Assembly (NCBI GenBank): GCA_039566865.1
Contig: CM076949.1
Span: 3,687,001 to 3,751,000, forward strand
Direction of reading: 5' to 3'
From: Aurelia coerulea
Lineage: Eukaryota; Cnidaria; Scyphozoa; Semaeostomeae; Ulmaridae
Length of the DNA: 64,000 bases
Made by a program: the position numbers and the translations under genes. Numbering within the stretch: position 1 is the stretch's first letter; each line of letters begins with the position of its first letter. Under the pieces are notes generated by a model. That model did no database searches, was not told the DNA's origin, and saw nothing but the letters and a program-made list of their open reading frames with translations. This document shows, piece by piece, positions 10,953 through 25,900 of this stretch.

Positions 10953-13900
10953 CTACAAGAAAAATAAAGGAATCATGAAATCTCATGCCTTCCGTTGTAT
11001 AGACTTAACGACTTTTTGTCCCTTATTTCCCTGCGTTCTTTAATATGCTGAAATCACTTGGTAATAGGGACTCATACCATTACTCTTATAAAGTATATAT
11101 AGATCATTATATTTTTAGTTATAGTTTTTAAGCAAAATACTCAATCTAGCGTAAGAGTCACATTTTTCAGATGTTTTATCATTATTGAAGTCTCCTATGA
11201 TAGTGTGCATTTATTTCTGTCATTTATGACTAAACTAAAAGTTTTACATGCACGAAGAAATTGATCTGGCAATCATCAGTGCTCTTTTGCAGTATGATTC
11301 AAAACCAGATGGCTCTAAAAAGAGCTATTTTTTAGAGCTATTACAAGATCAGCTATGTCTTGGAAAACAATTTGGTCCTTTATCTACTTGGCAAAAAAAG
11401 AAAATTGAAGATCGGCCATGCAATCAAATTTTGATGAATTTTGAAACGGGAGTACTTTTTTGGGACACCCGGTAGATAAATATTTGATCAAAACATAGGT
11501 GTTCTAACACCATTGGTTTTTACTGTAATTTGCTATAATTCCACCCGTCGATGCTTAGCACTTCCCACGTTCTTCGAGTCCCATTCCATGCGTATGTTGC
11601 TGTGTGTCTAACCTTATCAAAACATTGTTTATGTGAGAATTCGGCTCCTGTCGCTCTCTTTGCATATATTTATACCGCGTGTTCGTGTCTTCATACACAG
11701 ACGACAGCAAGTGCCTTTTCTCATTACCTTACTCGTATTAAAATTCGCGCAGTACTATTTTTGCGACCTTTTGATTTCAAGCTTTAGGAGGATGAAGTAG
11801 ACCTTTTCAAAGAGGTCTGGGACGGCACGCTACTTTGCTGGAAGATGGCGGATACGAGGGAAACTTCTCCGCAATGCTGAACTGGAGTTGCAGTGGGAGA
11901 AGTTATGGACAAAATATGGCATTTAACTTAAGTTATATGGTTCAAAAAAGACCAGAAAGGCTTCAGCATGAAAACAAATGCTGTTTTAAGCGATTTGGCA
12001 GCTTCAAGAATAGATTTCGCTCCTTCAACGTGGCCAACTATAAAGTTGTGCTTTCTCTTTTTATTTTGATTTGATTGAGTGCACTCAGAGGTGTGAAATC
12101 GATTCTTCAGAAAGACAAATCGCTTTGTCTATTTGGAAACCTGAATCTTTTGTTTTACCAAATTTGCCCTTGCAAAAGGGGCTCGGGAGGGGCTACAATA
12201 GAATTTTTCAAAAGCTATGTTTGGTAGCGACATGTGGAAAAAGGCGTTTGTACCTTTCTCAAACATTGTTGGGGAGATGAGATCGCTTTGTTTCAGTTTC
12301 TTTTATCTTTAATTTGCAGGTCCACGTCAGCTTTTTAAAATTGTATTGATTATGACCTGCTTTAACAAATCACAGATGTATGTATGTATGCATGTATGTT
12401 ATTCACTAGGTCCTTACTAGGTTCTTAAATACGTGGGTTTTTACTGTACCGCAGGGAAACCAGGGACTCAAGATAATACGTCAACTGAATCCCAAATGAA
12501 CATCTTCTGTTAAAAATTGATTTCTTCATGAGAAAAGCATCGTGGGAGAATCAGTGGGAGAGGCAATGATTTGATTGCTACATGCATAAAATAGGGCCAG
12601 CATTTTACCGTTTCACTTGTAGCCCTAGTTAAGCAAGGTTCACCGCTTGGAAACGAGGGACTCGAGGTAATGAGTCGACTGAATCCCAAATGAACATTTT
12701 CTGTTAAAAATTGATTCCGTTGCAGAAAAGCATCGTGGGAGAGTCAGCAGGTGTGCATGGGCGATTGTAAGGAATAAAGATCTGAATCAGAGAGAGCAGT
12801 ATTGTTTGAAAGTCAATCAAAACACCCATATCTTAGGTCATTGCACGTAACCCCACGTAATAACTATTGAACTTAGAACTGCCTGACCGTGAGAAAACAT
12901 CTATGGTCGAGTCGAAACCTTGCTTAATTCACAGCGTGTATAATTACCCGTTGCTGATTTGTGCAATAATCGATCATGGGCTCACGGAAGCGTTGAGTTT
13001 CGGGCATAAATCTTCAACCATTTCTTGCCTTTTTACCTCACATTTAACGTGATTACCCCTCACTGTTTAGTGCAGTCATCGAGCTGGGGTCAAGGAAGCG
13101 TTGAGTTTTGGGTGCAAATGATCATCTATTCTTGGGTTTTCTCACGCCACAATGGGACAAAATGTCGCATTGCTGATAAGTGCAGCTCTTGAGCATTAGC
13201 CTAAAAGATACATTACCAATGTTCTTAGGGAGCAGAGAAGCGCCAATTTTCACCAAATCACGGCTTTATTGCGGTTTGGCGGGCTGCCTTCGAATGTTGT
13301 GTCGTTTTATGTCAGATGGTAAAGGTTAGGGTCAGTTTCACGAGAGAGTTCTCAGGGTGAGTTAGGGTTGGTTAGGGTAAGTTCGGATAAGCTAAGGTTT
13401 GTTAGGGTTAGTTAGGGTAAGGGGTTAGGGTTACTGTCTAGTTAAATATCTGCAAAAGGAATATGATGTTTAGCGGCGCCTCCTAAACTGCAAATGTGAA
13501 AAGGACAGGCCACTATATCGACGGCGTTTGTCGGACCCAATGAGAAAAAGATGTTTGCAATGATGCAAGTGTAAAATAAAGTAAAGATCAGGAATACCGC
13601 AAAACGCCAAAAACAACAGCAAATATGTACGATTGATAATGATTATATAAAATTGCCAATACTTTGTCCTGCCATGTAGGACTTCTTCGGGGCTGTTATG
13701 TGATAGTTATAGCCCGGAATCCTGAATGCAGCTATCACATAATAGCCCTGAAGAAGTCTTGAAGGTGTTCTGGCGCAGTGGTGTAATCCTCTGACTATGC
13801 AGCCAGAACAGTCAGGCGGACAGAGTTCGATATCCGGTAGAGCCTCACCACTTGTGCGTCATGACAAGGGGTCACGGACTCAATTAGCGCTTAGCAACTT

Positions 13901-16900
13901 CTGTGATCCCAGCGCTTGGCACTAAAAACCGCAACTTCACCTTCACCTTCACCCCCATGGCAGGACGCAATATTGACAATTTCATAAAATCATTATTAAT
14001 CGTAATTCGCTGCTGTTTTTGTCATTTTGTGGCGTTCCTGATCTTTACTTTGTGCTAAACTCCACTCGTCTCCAAATTACACAGAATTCCTACCTCTAAT
14101 TTGTGATCACCATCTCTTAAAGCCAATGCTGATATGAGTGCCGTTTCAGCCATGACTCTTATTGTCGTATTTTTATCTCTACTAGCAGCCAATAAGTCTG
14201 GTACCAGCACTTTCAATGTATCTGATTCTATTGCAGACGGGACTCTGCGCGCAACGTATTCTATAGTTTTGACAGCAGTTAAGCGAACATCATTTGATGA
14301 ATGTTGAAGTGACTGCAAAGGAAATTGTAAGAGTAAATACCAAGCGGCTACAAAAAACTTGAAATTTTTGAAAAAATGTCTGGATATTAATTTGGTAAAT
14401 CTCAAAGGTTCTTGCTTTAATCTATCGGTAAAAGACTGATTGACTTAAATTTAGAAACCAATTTTAAGGATCCATGTTACTATCTAGCAGTCAGAACATC
14501 ACATCTTTATAAAGCTATCTTTAAGGCTAAGGCTTGTCCGAGCTTGTCAGTCTTCAACCTCGTTCCCAGGGCGCTCTTCATCATACGCTGATCACAAAGC
14601 CGATTGAACACCCTGGTACACTTCGATCAAATATATCAAAATAAGGACAGATCAGCAGCCATTATGGATTTGGAATTTGCTAGGCAACAATAATTATGCG
14701 ACTTCAATTCCAGACAACAAAGCAAAATTGTAATGGTTGTTGCTTAGTGACAAGAATACATTGTTGTTATTCGAATAATTAGGAAGTTTCGAGAAATAAT
14801 TTATGTTTGCCATCGTTTTCAAATAGCCAATCAAATTGCAGAACGGGCTCGTGTATCCAAGAGTAGAAGTACGGCAACGAACTCACTCTGGGGACGAGAT
14901 TGGTCTGTCTTTTACCTTCTAAAAGCATAGGTTGCAAACTCTTTAAAATCGGCATAAAGACGGGTGTAAAATTCTATGACCTATTTCCTCTAACTGAATG
15001 GCTTCAAAGAAACTTTAGCTACCTCTATGATCTCACCATTGGACTTTTCCAAAACTGTGAATATTTTTGTAAATTACAGCGTATTCTATATTTCAGCTCA
15101 TTTGACGATGTGACGTCATCAGATTTCTAAATCATAAACGACAAAAGTGACAGACTTTTGCTTGATACTATATTGTAGACAAAAACTTAACTTTTCTTGA
15201 AAATTATTTCATGTTGCGTCAAACAGTTTAGCAATTATGATCATTTTAAGTTTCTTTGAACATTTTTCCTGAATTCTCGTAAAAGAAAAAAAACACTCTA
15301 GGCTAATTCTGAAAATATTGAAGATTTCAAAAAAGTCCAATGGCAGAATTATAGCAAAGTTGCTAAGGCTTCTTTGAAGCCATTCAGTTCAAAGAAAAAG
15401 ATCATGAAATTTTACATCGACCTTTTTAAAGATTTGGAACATATGCGTCAGAATATCACATCTTTATAAAGCTTTCTTCAAGGCTAGCCAGTCTTCTTCC
15501 CTCTAAAAGCATAGGCTCAAAAATCTTTAAATCGGTGTAAACAAGTGGTCGTAAAATTCTATAACCTAGTTCTTTTAATTGAATGGCTTGAAAGAACTTT
15601 AGTTACTTATCTATGATTTTGCTGTTGGACTCTTCTGACATCTTGAATATTTTTCGAACTTACAGCGTATTAAATATTTCAATTTTGTTGAGGATGTGAT
15701 GTCATCAAATTTCTAAATCGTAAACCGGAAAAGTGACAGAATTTTGCTTGATACCATGTCGTAGACATCCATAAACTTTGATTCGCTTGAGAAAATAATT
15801 TCATGTTTCGTCAACAACTTTGGAAATTTCGACGGCTTAAAGTTTTTTTTGGTCAAAATTTGTCTTCAATTCTTAAAAAAACAAGAAAACACCCATAATC
15901 CTGAAAATATCGAAAATTTCAGAAAAAGTCCAACGGCAGCCTCTAATGAAGGCCTTTAAATTGAAGTTTTACCTTGTGCATCGATTCAAGAACATTTACG
16001 GGTATAGCCTGGCCTGTCAAGGCATTCGATATCATGAGATGACCGAGAGAGCTGACACCAAAAGTTGAAATGGGAATCTGCAAGAACAAATGTAATAAGG
16101 AGTGTGAAAAAGGAATAAAATACTGATTTTGAGAAATCGATTTGAAAGGCAAGTACGCAAGTTACCATTCGCCATGATAAATTAGAAATTAAATGGTGTT
16201 CCGAAAACGTTGTTTGCCGTTTGATTGAATATTAAAAAAACAACGATATGATGAATGGGCTCCATGGTAAGACAGCCCAGTGCCTAAGATATTCAAATTA
16301 ATTTCAGACACCAGAATCTCACAAATCCGTTGAATAATCACGGACTTCTGAAGTTCAAGTTTGTGCAAAAGCTGAAACCAGGGGCTTCTCAATAGCATTT
16401 GTAACGAAAGTAGCATGGGGGTAAAGTTCGTTTTATTCCTTGTTTATCTCAGGGCAAACCAAATGGAATTTGGACAGCCTCGTTTTCTCTAATATCAAAT
16501 CAAGCTTATAATGCTTTGAGGAAGTATGTTGAGTAAAGGTTGAAATGATGACTAAGTTTTCATTTATTGCTTTTTTGATAGTTGTATTCTCAAGTAAATT
16601 TTTACAATGTCTACACGAAGTAAATTACTTTTGAAGTCCATTTGGTTCGCCCTGACATCAACGAGAGGTGTGCCACTGGATAGCTTTCTTTACCTCGATG
16701 TTGGGGGGTATTTTGCTAAACAAGTCAAATTAGGGGTCTCTGACTTCAGCTTTCACACAAATGTGATCTTTAAAAGCTCCTAACTCAATGAACACAGACT
16801 GCAGAAGAAATAAGAAGTAGTAGATATTCGTACCCTATCTGCACCAGCTTGCTTGAGCACAGTTTTTGTTAGAACATCGTTTCCAGCGACTTCATGTAAT

Positions 16901-19900
16901 TTCTCAGGAGTATCGAAGATGGCGTATGATAATGCAACAGTGCGCCCGTGACGTATTGTCCAATCCAAAGAATCGTCTGAGTCTAACAAAAGATGGTTGC
17001 AAATGATGTTTGAAACATGTTTGCAAGAAATCATTCCAACAAAACGATAAGGCTTTCAGGCTGATTTGAAAAATGTTCCTTCAGTGGAATTTTCCAAGCG
17101 GGTGGAACTACTATTGCTTTCTCGCGAAATGCCACTCTCGAGTTGAATGGAAAGTTACGGCTGAGCGACCTTTTATTTTGAACAATTTCATCCGCTCAGA
17201 AAATTCAACTGACTCGAAATCAGCCGTTATGGGTATAAATTTCCAACCATAAAAGCTCATTTAATTCCGAAGGCTCTCGTACAGTTTGCTTGGCTTTTTT
17301 CAGTAATTTATTTTAAGTCCGGAGTTTGACTTCACTCGACCGTGCCTAACGTCAGTCGCCTGACGGAAACTGTATAAGCCGCTCGGCCATTCACCCCACA
17401 TGGCTTAAAGGAGAGGAACAGTGTATTAGATTGGGACTCTGATAGGGAAAGGGGCTTATGTAGAATGTAGTCTCGAAAAGAGGGGCCTAATGGGAGATGG
17501 AGGTTTCAAAAAGGGGGCCCAGGGGCGGCTTTAATTTGCTGGAATCTCTCTTGCCCGTACTAGGAAATTAGTAAAGCCCCGTATTGTTGATGTATTTCTT
17601 TAGCAGTAATGACGTATATTTTCATGGAATGGATGGTTCAGAAGTGTGTTGCTTGCCCAGGGAGTCGTAGCGAGAGAGTCACACACCCAATGCGTCTGCA
17701 ACCTCAGACACATCGATTAAATCTGACCAAATGATGCTAATCGGTTGGGTTGATCTTTGGGTGCGACTTTGCGGGCAGATAGTACATGTTTTCTGATTGA
17801 TCCGGTAGTGTTTGTTTCTTTCCATGTTATGGCTGCGGGGTTGTCATTGTCTATTGTTGCCCGTGGTATCGTCCTTGTAGTATTTTGCAGAAGTAATCAG
17901 AAGGGAACGTAATAGTAACTTGTCCTGTAAAAAAATCTAATGGAATATATAAAGAAAATAGGAATCACCCCTGAAACCAATACTTACCTAGTAGCTCGTC
18001 TGTTAATAGGTCTTTGACCTCATACTCAGACATCACTGTGCACAGGGAACCAAGGGCACCACCAGCACCAACCCTTAGTTCATCCTTGGAAGAGAGAAAC
18101 GAGAAAATCTTTAAAACAGAGATACAATAAGAAATTGAAATAAAATTTGATGTTTTGCTTTCTTCGACAAAATACAGCATCACTGACATGGCAACAGAAA
18201 GTACATATTTGTAACTGCGTCCATCACATCGATGATACGAAAAGATGCGTTTATAAAAAAGTCAAAAGCTTAACATGCACAAAGAAATTGATCTGCTAAT
18301 CATTAGTACTTTTTGCAGTATGATCCTAAACCAGGCATCACTGAAAGGAGCTAAATTCGCTAATTTAAAACCATTCAAAAGATCAGAGCTATGCTTGGGA
18401 AATAATCTGGTTTTTGATCTACTTGCCAAAACAAGAAATTTAAAGATCGGCCGTGTAATCAAATTATATCAGTTGTTTGTACGTATGGCTATGATTCTTT
18501 AAATGTACACGAAGATTTTGATTATAAATATAACATATAGCCTTGAATATAATAATAGATGTTTCGGGCATAACCCTTCATCAGTAATCAAATTTTGGTG
18601 ATTTTTCAAACAGGACCACTTTTTTGGGACATCCGGTATTGAAACTCACCTCATTCGATCCTAGAAGTGGCACAAGTATTTCAATAAGGCTCTTTCTCAC
18701 AGCCTCACTCATCTTGCTTCCTGCAGTCAATGTCACTGATCTCAATGCCTTCAGAATACTTTCCCTAAGATGAATATAAAGCTTTCAGCGATAGTGTTGT
18801 TTATGCTTGCCATGCCAGCAATGTTTCCAAGTGTTTTAAAAAGTTGGTGTAACATTCTTACCTATTTCTCTGAACTGAATGACTTCTGCTACATTACTTT
18901 ATTTCTACCGTTGGATTTTCCGAAATCTTCAATTTGTTCAGAATTAAAGTCCGTTTCAAATAAGATGTCACCTGAGATTTGCGACAACGCAAAATTCCTT
19001 CGCAAAACATTTCTATTGTTGTTATTCACGGGAATTTGCAGGTGACATCTAATTTGAAATAGAGTGTTTTTCTTCGTTTTTAATAATTCAAGAAAAATCT
19101 TGAAAAAACTTCAATCGAACCGTCGCAATGTCTAGACTATTGATGAAACATGAAATCATTTTCAAGAAAACCATAGATTCAGAATGTCTACAATATGGTA
19201 TCAACTGTCACTCTTCTGCCCCTCTGGTTTACAGTTTTGAAATATGATGACCTCAAATGAGTTGAAATATAAAATACGCTGTAGTTTCGAAAAATATTCA
19301 AGAGTTCTGAAAAGTCCAACGGTAGAATTACAAATAAGTAGCTCAAGTTTGATCCCAGCCATTCAATTGAAAGAAACATATCGCAAAATTTACATAAAGG
19401 TCACGTAAAGTAAACAAACTTCTTTCAAAACGACCATTTTGCAGTTTTTGGCCGGCCATATCACAGAGATTTTCCTCTTTTTTTCTCAAAATGAAAGTGC
19501 TATTTTGAAGATGAACTCTTGAACTTCAGAGAGAAACAAACGAAACAACCATATGTTGTAAGATTGCAAAGATATTGATGGATTTTTAGAAGTAACTTTA
19601 TTGTGGATTCACCCCATCCACCAAAATCTGTGCAGAACACAATGGGCCCGTGCTGGCGCGTGCGGGCAACAATATAGATTATAAAGATAACAGATTTGTT
19701 GACGGTTACGTGACCCAGCCCCTTTAAACTTATTTAAAGATTAAGAACTTATGCTGTCCATGCTTAGATTTGGTCCAAGTCTATTCAGTGGACTATCAGC
19801 ATTAAAAGAAAATAACTACTCCTGCGAGGGCGTAAGCTACTAAGGTGACACTGTGAAGGAGAAACGACGTCACCTTGGTAGCTTACGCCCCCGTAGGAGT

Positions 19901-22900
19901 AATTATATTCTTTCCATGCTGATAGTCCACTGAATAGACTTGGAGTAAGTCAATCCATGCTAGACCAGAGTAAGACAAAGAAATTTAAAACATGGTCCAA
20001 TAACTAGACTCAAAAGTGATTTCCAACAAAGATTGTGCAATTATCGGAAACTCATTTCTTTCAAGTGTGAAGCCATGGTCATGTTTACTTTATTCCTTCC
20101 AAAAAAGTCAGTTTGCAGTTTCTATCGTTTCATTTCGAAAGCTCTGTTAGGTCAAAAGAAATTAGACTCTTCTTAAAAGAAACAAATTTGTTTACATTAT
20201 CTGACTAAAATTTTAGGAAATATTTCATGTAGGAGATCTATTGACTGATTACATGTCGTAGTTGGGCTCCTTGATAAATCGATAGTCGCTTCAGTTAGCT
20301 TAGTGCCGTCATCCAATTCAATGAACGAAGCGGAAACTGGAACTATAAGAGGAGAATTGACTTTAATTTAGAATTTTTAATCATTAGGCAATCTAAATGT
20401 CTCAAATTAGATGTCACGTGAAACTATCTGCGAATAAAAACAATTGAAGTTTCTCCTATGATCAATTTTGCATTTTCGCAAATCTCATATGACATCTAAT
20501 TTGAGACAAAATCCAGTTACCTTATAGCACTGTCTTCGTTGTTCTTTATCCCGTTCCTCAATTCCGTAAACAAAGAGTCGACTTTAGCATGGAGGGAAGT
20601 TAATAGCGTTAGGCCATGTCCCGCCTTATCTCGCAGGGCCAATGTTTTGTCATTCAACGCTTTTATGAAGGTAGTTTGAAGTTGAGGCAAGAAAGGTTTT
20701 AACATTATGCCAACCTGGAAAAAGAAATATGTACGGTTTAAAATAAAAAGATTATAAAGGTTTTGGTCTTAAATGTTTTCGAAAGGACTTCTTGTTGCAA
20801 TGTGGCATAATGTCTCGTTCAATTCCTACCCTGACCATCCCCCCCCCCGGGACACCCCCGGGCATTTGCACGAAAAATATTCCCGGCCCCCGGGCATTTG
20901 ACCGTAGATTTTTCCCCGGCCCCCGGGCATTTGAATAGCATTTGACTAGAACAGGAGCTTTTTCTTATACAGTAACTGGGAATATGGCATTATCTCATTG
21001 CCCGGCCCTCGGGCATTTGACCACCGATTTGTCCCCGGCCCCCGGGAATTTGAGCAAGGAAGTTTGGTTGACCCCCAGGCTGCCCGGGGGGGGGGGGATG
21101 GTCAGGATAGGAATTGAACGAAACATAAATATGAAATCACCTGGAGAAACGTAGCAAAATACAGTGCGTCTCAAATGATGCAGCGGCTCTTGCAAAAATA
21201 TACAATCATGAGTAATGCTAGACTGATTACACGTTCGTAATTATCGCTATTTATAGACTGATGGATGCTATAACTACGACTCATGATCAAACTATTCGAA
21301 AATTCGGCCAGTTGAGTCCAGCCTCGTAATGATCATTTCGGTTCCGCAGAATATCATATTATGGTCTAATCATGGTCAGCAAATCATCCAGAATGTCTTT
21401 TGATTTGTGTTGTTGTTGTCTGCCATGTCTACTGTCCGCCATGTTTATTGAAAGATTCGCGAAAAAGCCAGAAAACAAAATCATATCTCGTTGCCGATTT
21501 TTCGAAGCATAGGCTCCAACGTCATATATCCTCTCTCGACGAATCATATCACAAGTTAAAGATCCTGCAATGTGATTGGTCGCGCCATTGATTTTGGCGA
21601 TTTTGGTCAAATTTTCAGTTAGTTTGATTATCAGTCCCATTTGAAGCGTAGTGACGTCATCCAATTCAATCAACGAAGCGGAAATTAGGACTGAAGTAGT
21701 AAGTCTAGAGTAACGCACCGATTTGAATGAGATATCCAATTCAATTTCAATTTCATGAGAATTCTCAGCTAAGCTTTCATGTTAGTCTAATTTGAAAGAT
21801 GATACAATTTTTACGAAAGAACATTAACAAGTATATAAACAGTCGTGGCCATAAATTTAAGATCACATTTTTGTCAATAACGTTTCTTGGCGTAACGAGA
21901 TCGAACCCTACCGCTCTGCCTATTTTACTCTCATCGGGTCCGTTAAAGTCAATTTTCCAGTAGATTCCGAATTTTAATGTTGCTTTTTAAATCTTCGCGC
22001 CATTTTGCTATGATGTCACAATGAAATCAAAAGAAATTGCCGGAAGTTATAGTGGCTCTGCCGATAATGGGTGCGACCCAAAAATTGTGCTACTAAGCTG
22101 GCTTTTACATCAGTTTATGCACAATTCATTTCTATGATTTGTTTGCAAAATATCGAAACTCCACAAGAAATGTTACTTCAGGGAAAAAGGTGAAGGATTG
22201 CCTTCAGTCCACAGCTATGGCCATAAGTTTAAGACCAGCCCTTGAATCTTAATTTGAAGCAACAAATATTACTCCACCAGGAAAAGTGAATTTCGTAAAA
22301 CGAAGGATTCAGCTATCCGAGAAGACAAAGCGATCCACGGCTCTGAAGAAATTATTTCACACATTTGCGTGCACTCAATCAAATCAAAATAAACAGAGAG
22401 CGCAAAACATCATGGTCGGCTGCGCTAAAGGTGTGAAATCTATTGTTCAGGCGGTGAAATTGCTGTGCCTTACCCTCCAACGTCTGCAGGACAGAGCCCG
22501 TTCTATTATTGATAAGGCCAGACTAAAAGACAATTGGTCTCATGATTGGTTGACCGTTGAACAACTAATAAACTTTGATCGATCAGTTATGACATACAAA
22601 ATAATCAACAGGCAATGTCCCGAAAGCCTTTGGGGTAAATACCATCATAGGACCCAGCATTCCAACTACAGAACAAGGAATTGCAGGGACCTACAAATCC
22701 CAAGAAATAATCTTGAATATGTCAAGAAAGGCTTTCACTATTCGGCTCTGAAAGCTTGGAACAATATACCCATCAATATCAGAGAGCTCCCTACACTTAG
22801 TGGATTCAAAAACAATTGAAAAGTTATTATATGAGCTGAACACAAACTAAAACACGACGCCCTGGAAGAGCAGCTGCTACTACATAGATTACTGTACATA

Positions 22901-25900
22901 ATTTTGCTTTAACTGTATATAGACTATATTAATGTAATTAGGATATTTATTTTCTTATTTAAGTATTGCGTTTGTTAGCTGAAGGGTTTTTGTGTATAAA
23001 TAATTTAAAATGAAATGAAAATGAAATGCCTTGATCAGACATGAACAAGGACAGATTTTGTCAGACAATAGCTTGAGTTGCTTTTGTTGACACCTCAATT
23101 GAAAGTGACAAGCGATCGCAGACAAAGGAAATTCTCTCAACCAAAAACTCAAAACAAATAACGCGGCAAAAGTTTCTCTGAAACCCAGGTAGCTAGCTTG
23201 TTCGTTGTGCATTCCAGAAATTGTTTTTAAGAGCAAACATGAGCATATATCAAAAGAAAAAGAATATATCTACACATCGACCTCGGGCATTTTATTTATT
23301 TGGCTCAGAAGCTGAGCAGGAAATATTTCAATAACACCTAAAAAAATAAGAGAATTGAATTGCCTCCCAATCGGCTTTTGAACCAAACAAATGAAATGCC
23401 CGAGGTAGATGTGTAGATATATCCTTCTTCTTTGATCTATTACTCATATTTGCTCTTGAAAACAACTTCTGGAATGCACAACAAGTGAGCTAGCTACCTG
23501 GGTTTCAGAGAAACTTTGCGGCCTTGTTTGTTTTGAATTACCGGTTGAGGGGACTTCCTTTGTCTGCGGTTGCGAATCGCTTTGAATTCAGGTGTCAAAG
23601 AAAGAAACTCATGCTATTGTCTTACAAAATCTGGCCTTATTTCAGACATGTACTTTGTTTCACAAAGTTCGCGCTCCCAACTCAACTGGAGAAGATGTGA
23701 AGCCGAACTACAAAAGATACCCATTTAATCCCCTAATCAATATACAAACCCCCGTCAAAAGAGGCAACACGGTAGCCATTGCCCAATATTTCCCTAAACA
23801 GCACAAACGTAAGATCATCCTGCTTAGCATCCCACGAACACTTTATAGCGAATTTTAGCTTTTAATGCACAGTTTCCTTTATTTCATATTCATGCCGACT
23901 ATCTGTAAGTGTGGAAAAATTCACAAGCGAGAACACAAGAAAAACATGCGACATGCCGGGGTAGTAATGGCTTGACAGAAGCAAGCTATAGGTGTCTGGC
24001 GTCAATCTCATCTTGGATGAACAATCTGTCGTTACTCCAGTTCACAATTACGAATTCTCTCGACTAAAAGCTGATTGGAATCGAGTTAAAAATATCTCAC
24101 TAAAGTAAAAAAAAAAAACTACGACTTCTCTCGACTAAAAGTTGACTGGAGTCGAGTTAAAAACATCTCAATAAAGTAAAAAAAACTCATCTGAATTTCA
24201 CTTCAAGGGACAATCCGTCGCTACTAAATTCCGTTTATACCTCATATCACTCCATGTGCTAAAAACTTCGTGGAATCGAATTAGAAATTAAGGTGAAGGA
24301 GAAGTTGCGGATCACAGAGGTAGCTAAGCGTTAATCGAATCCGCGACCCTTGTCATGACGTTCAAGTCGTGGGGCTCTACCGGGTATCGAACCCTGTCCA
24401 CCTGACTGTTCTGCCTGCAAAGTCAGAGGATGACACCACTGCGCCACAACACCTTCGAAATATCTTACTAGGGTGAAAATTCCATCTATTTTCAATCCAA
24501 GGGACAATCTGTCGCTACTCCTGTTCACAACTCTTAACACTAAATTCTTTGAATTAAATACTGAGTGAAATTAAGTTAGAAAGATTTCACTAAACTTTGG
24601 CTCACAGACAAAAAACGCTTATCTACTTTGGTTTTAAGGGACAATCTGTCGCTGACTATTAGGTCCCGTTCCAAATCGCAAATAGTTTCAGTTTCAGTTT
24701 CAGGTTTAGGCTCATATATTTTAAATTCACTTCATAAAATTTATAATTTACTATACCAACAGCTAACTAAACTACAAGAAAAAAGAAAATATTACAGAAA
24801 ATTAATACATTGGTAGGAAAATTCATACAATATACAAATACAGAGAGAAGAATAAATTGTACGGAGCGAATTACTCAAAGGAGGAGCAGGAGAGAGCCCC
24901 CCCCCCCCCTATCCTACGAAAATTTGAAATTATGATGGACACATTTGATTTCCATATATTAAAGTAGAAATTGTGCCAGAATCAAACATAGCGTTGAATT
25001 ATTCACTGAACTTGTTCAGTAAGTAAATTTTCAGTTGCTTTTTGAAGGATATATTTTCGATGGAGCATTTCGGAGTTCAACGGGTAATGAATTCCAAAGT
25101 TTAGCATCAAGATATCGAATTGATTTTAGACCATATTGAAGACTGCTTATTCGAGATAAGTATAGATGTACTTGACTGGCCTGTCTCGTTGAATATTGAT
25201 AAACAGATTAATTGAAAGGGAAGAAGTTATGAACTCGTGAACTCTAGTTCGCAACTCATATGCAGAGTCAAGAGAAAGATGAGACTTTCCTCCAGATGAT
25301 AATTTCATTAGTAAAGCGTTCCTCGTTTTATCCAGTCAAAGTAACTCCTTGCGTTGTTTGAAACCCGACAATTCCTAAACCAGTTACTGTTGCCAAAATG
25401 GCCAAATATTTTCCCTAGGTTTCTTACAAACATTACGAAACCTTCCTTAAATACAGTATCTACAAGCAAAACCTTCCTCCAGCTCAAATCCGTATAGCCG
25501 TGACTTTTTCTAGACTCTGTTCAAATCACCAAATTCTCTGGGAGAAAAACTGAGTAAAATCGAATTAGAGATATCTAACGATGCTCGCTGAGACTATATT
25601 TGGATAAAAATCCCCACTAGGCATAATATTTTTGCCATCACAGGCCTGAGAAAATGTCCAGGAATGGATTATCGCTTTCATCGCGAAGAAAATGTTTGCT
25701 CTCAGTGGTGCGGCGACCAGAGCTCAAATGACGCACTCTGATTGGTATATCAAGTTGTCATGAAAACAATGGCGACATATGTTGACTCTAGCAGCAGGAA
25801 GTAGATTTACCGGATCTTATTTGCTTCAAGGCATGAAGATTATCGCAGAAGAGTTCGGGTATTTAAACTTTTTGCAAGAAGGAAATATTCTTGTAAATAC

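Noticed and set aside
21359..21739. 126-codon minus-strand ORF as a GCN1 exon
   Set aside because: Exons 20 and 21 join in frame without it and no residues match GCN1; it lacks acceptor and donor at its ends.
22286..22459. Tc1 transposase
   Set aside because: [14 protein letters not shown] lacks a recognisable helix-turn-helix or DDE motif and runs directly into LINE sequence.
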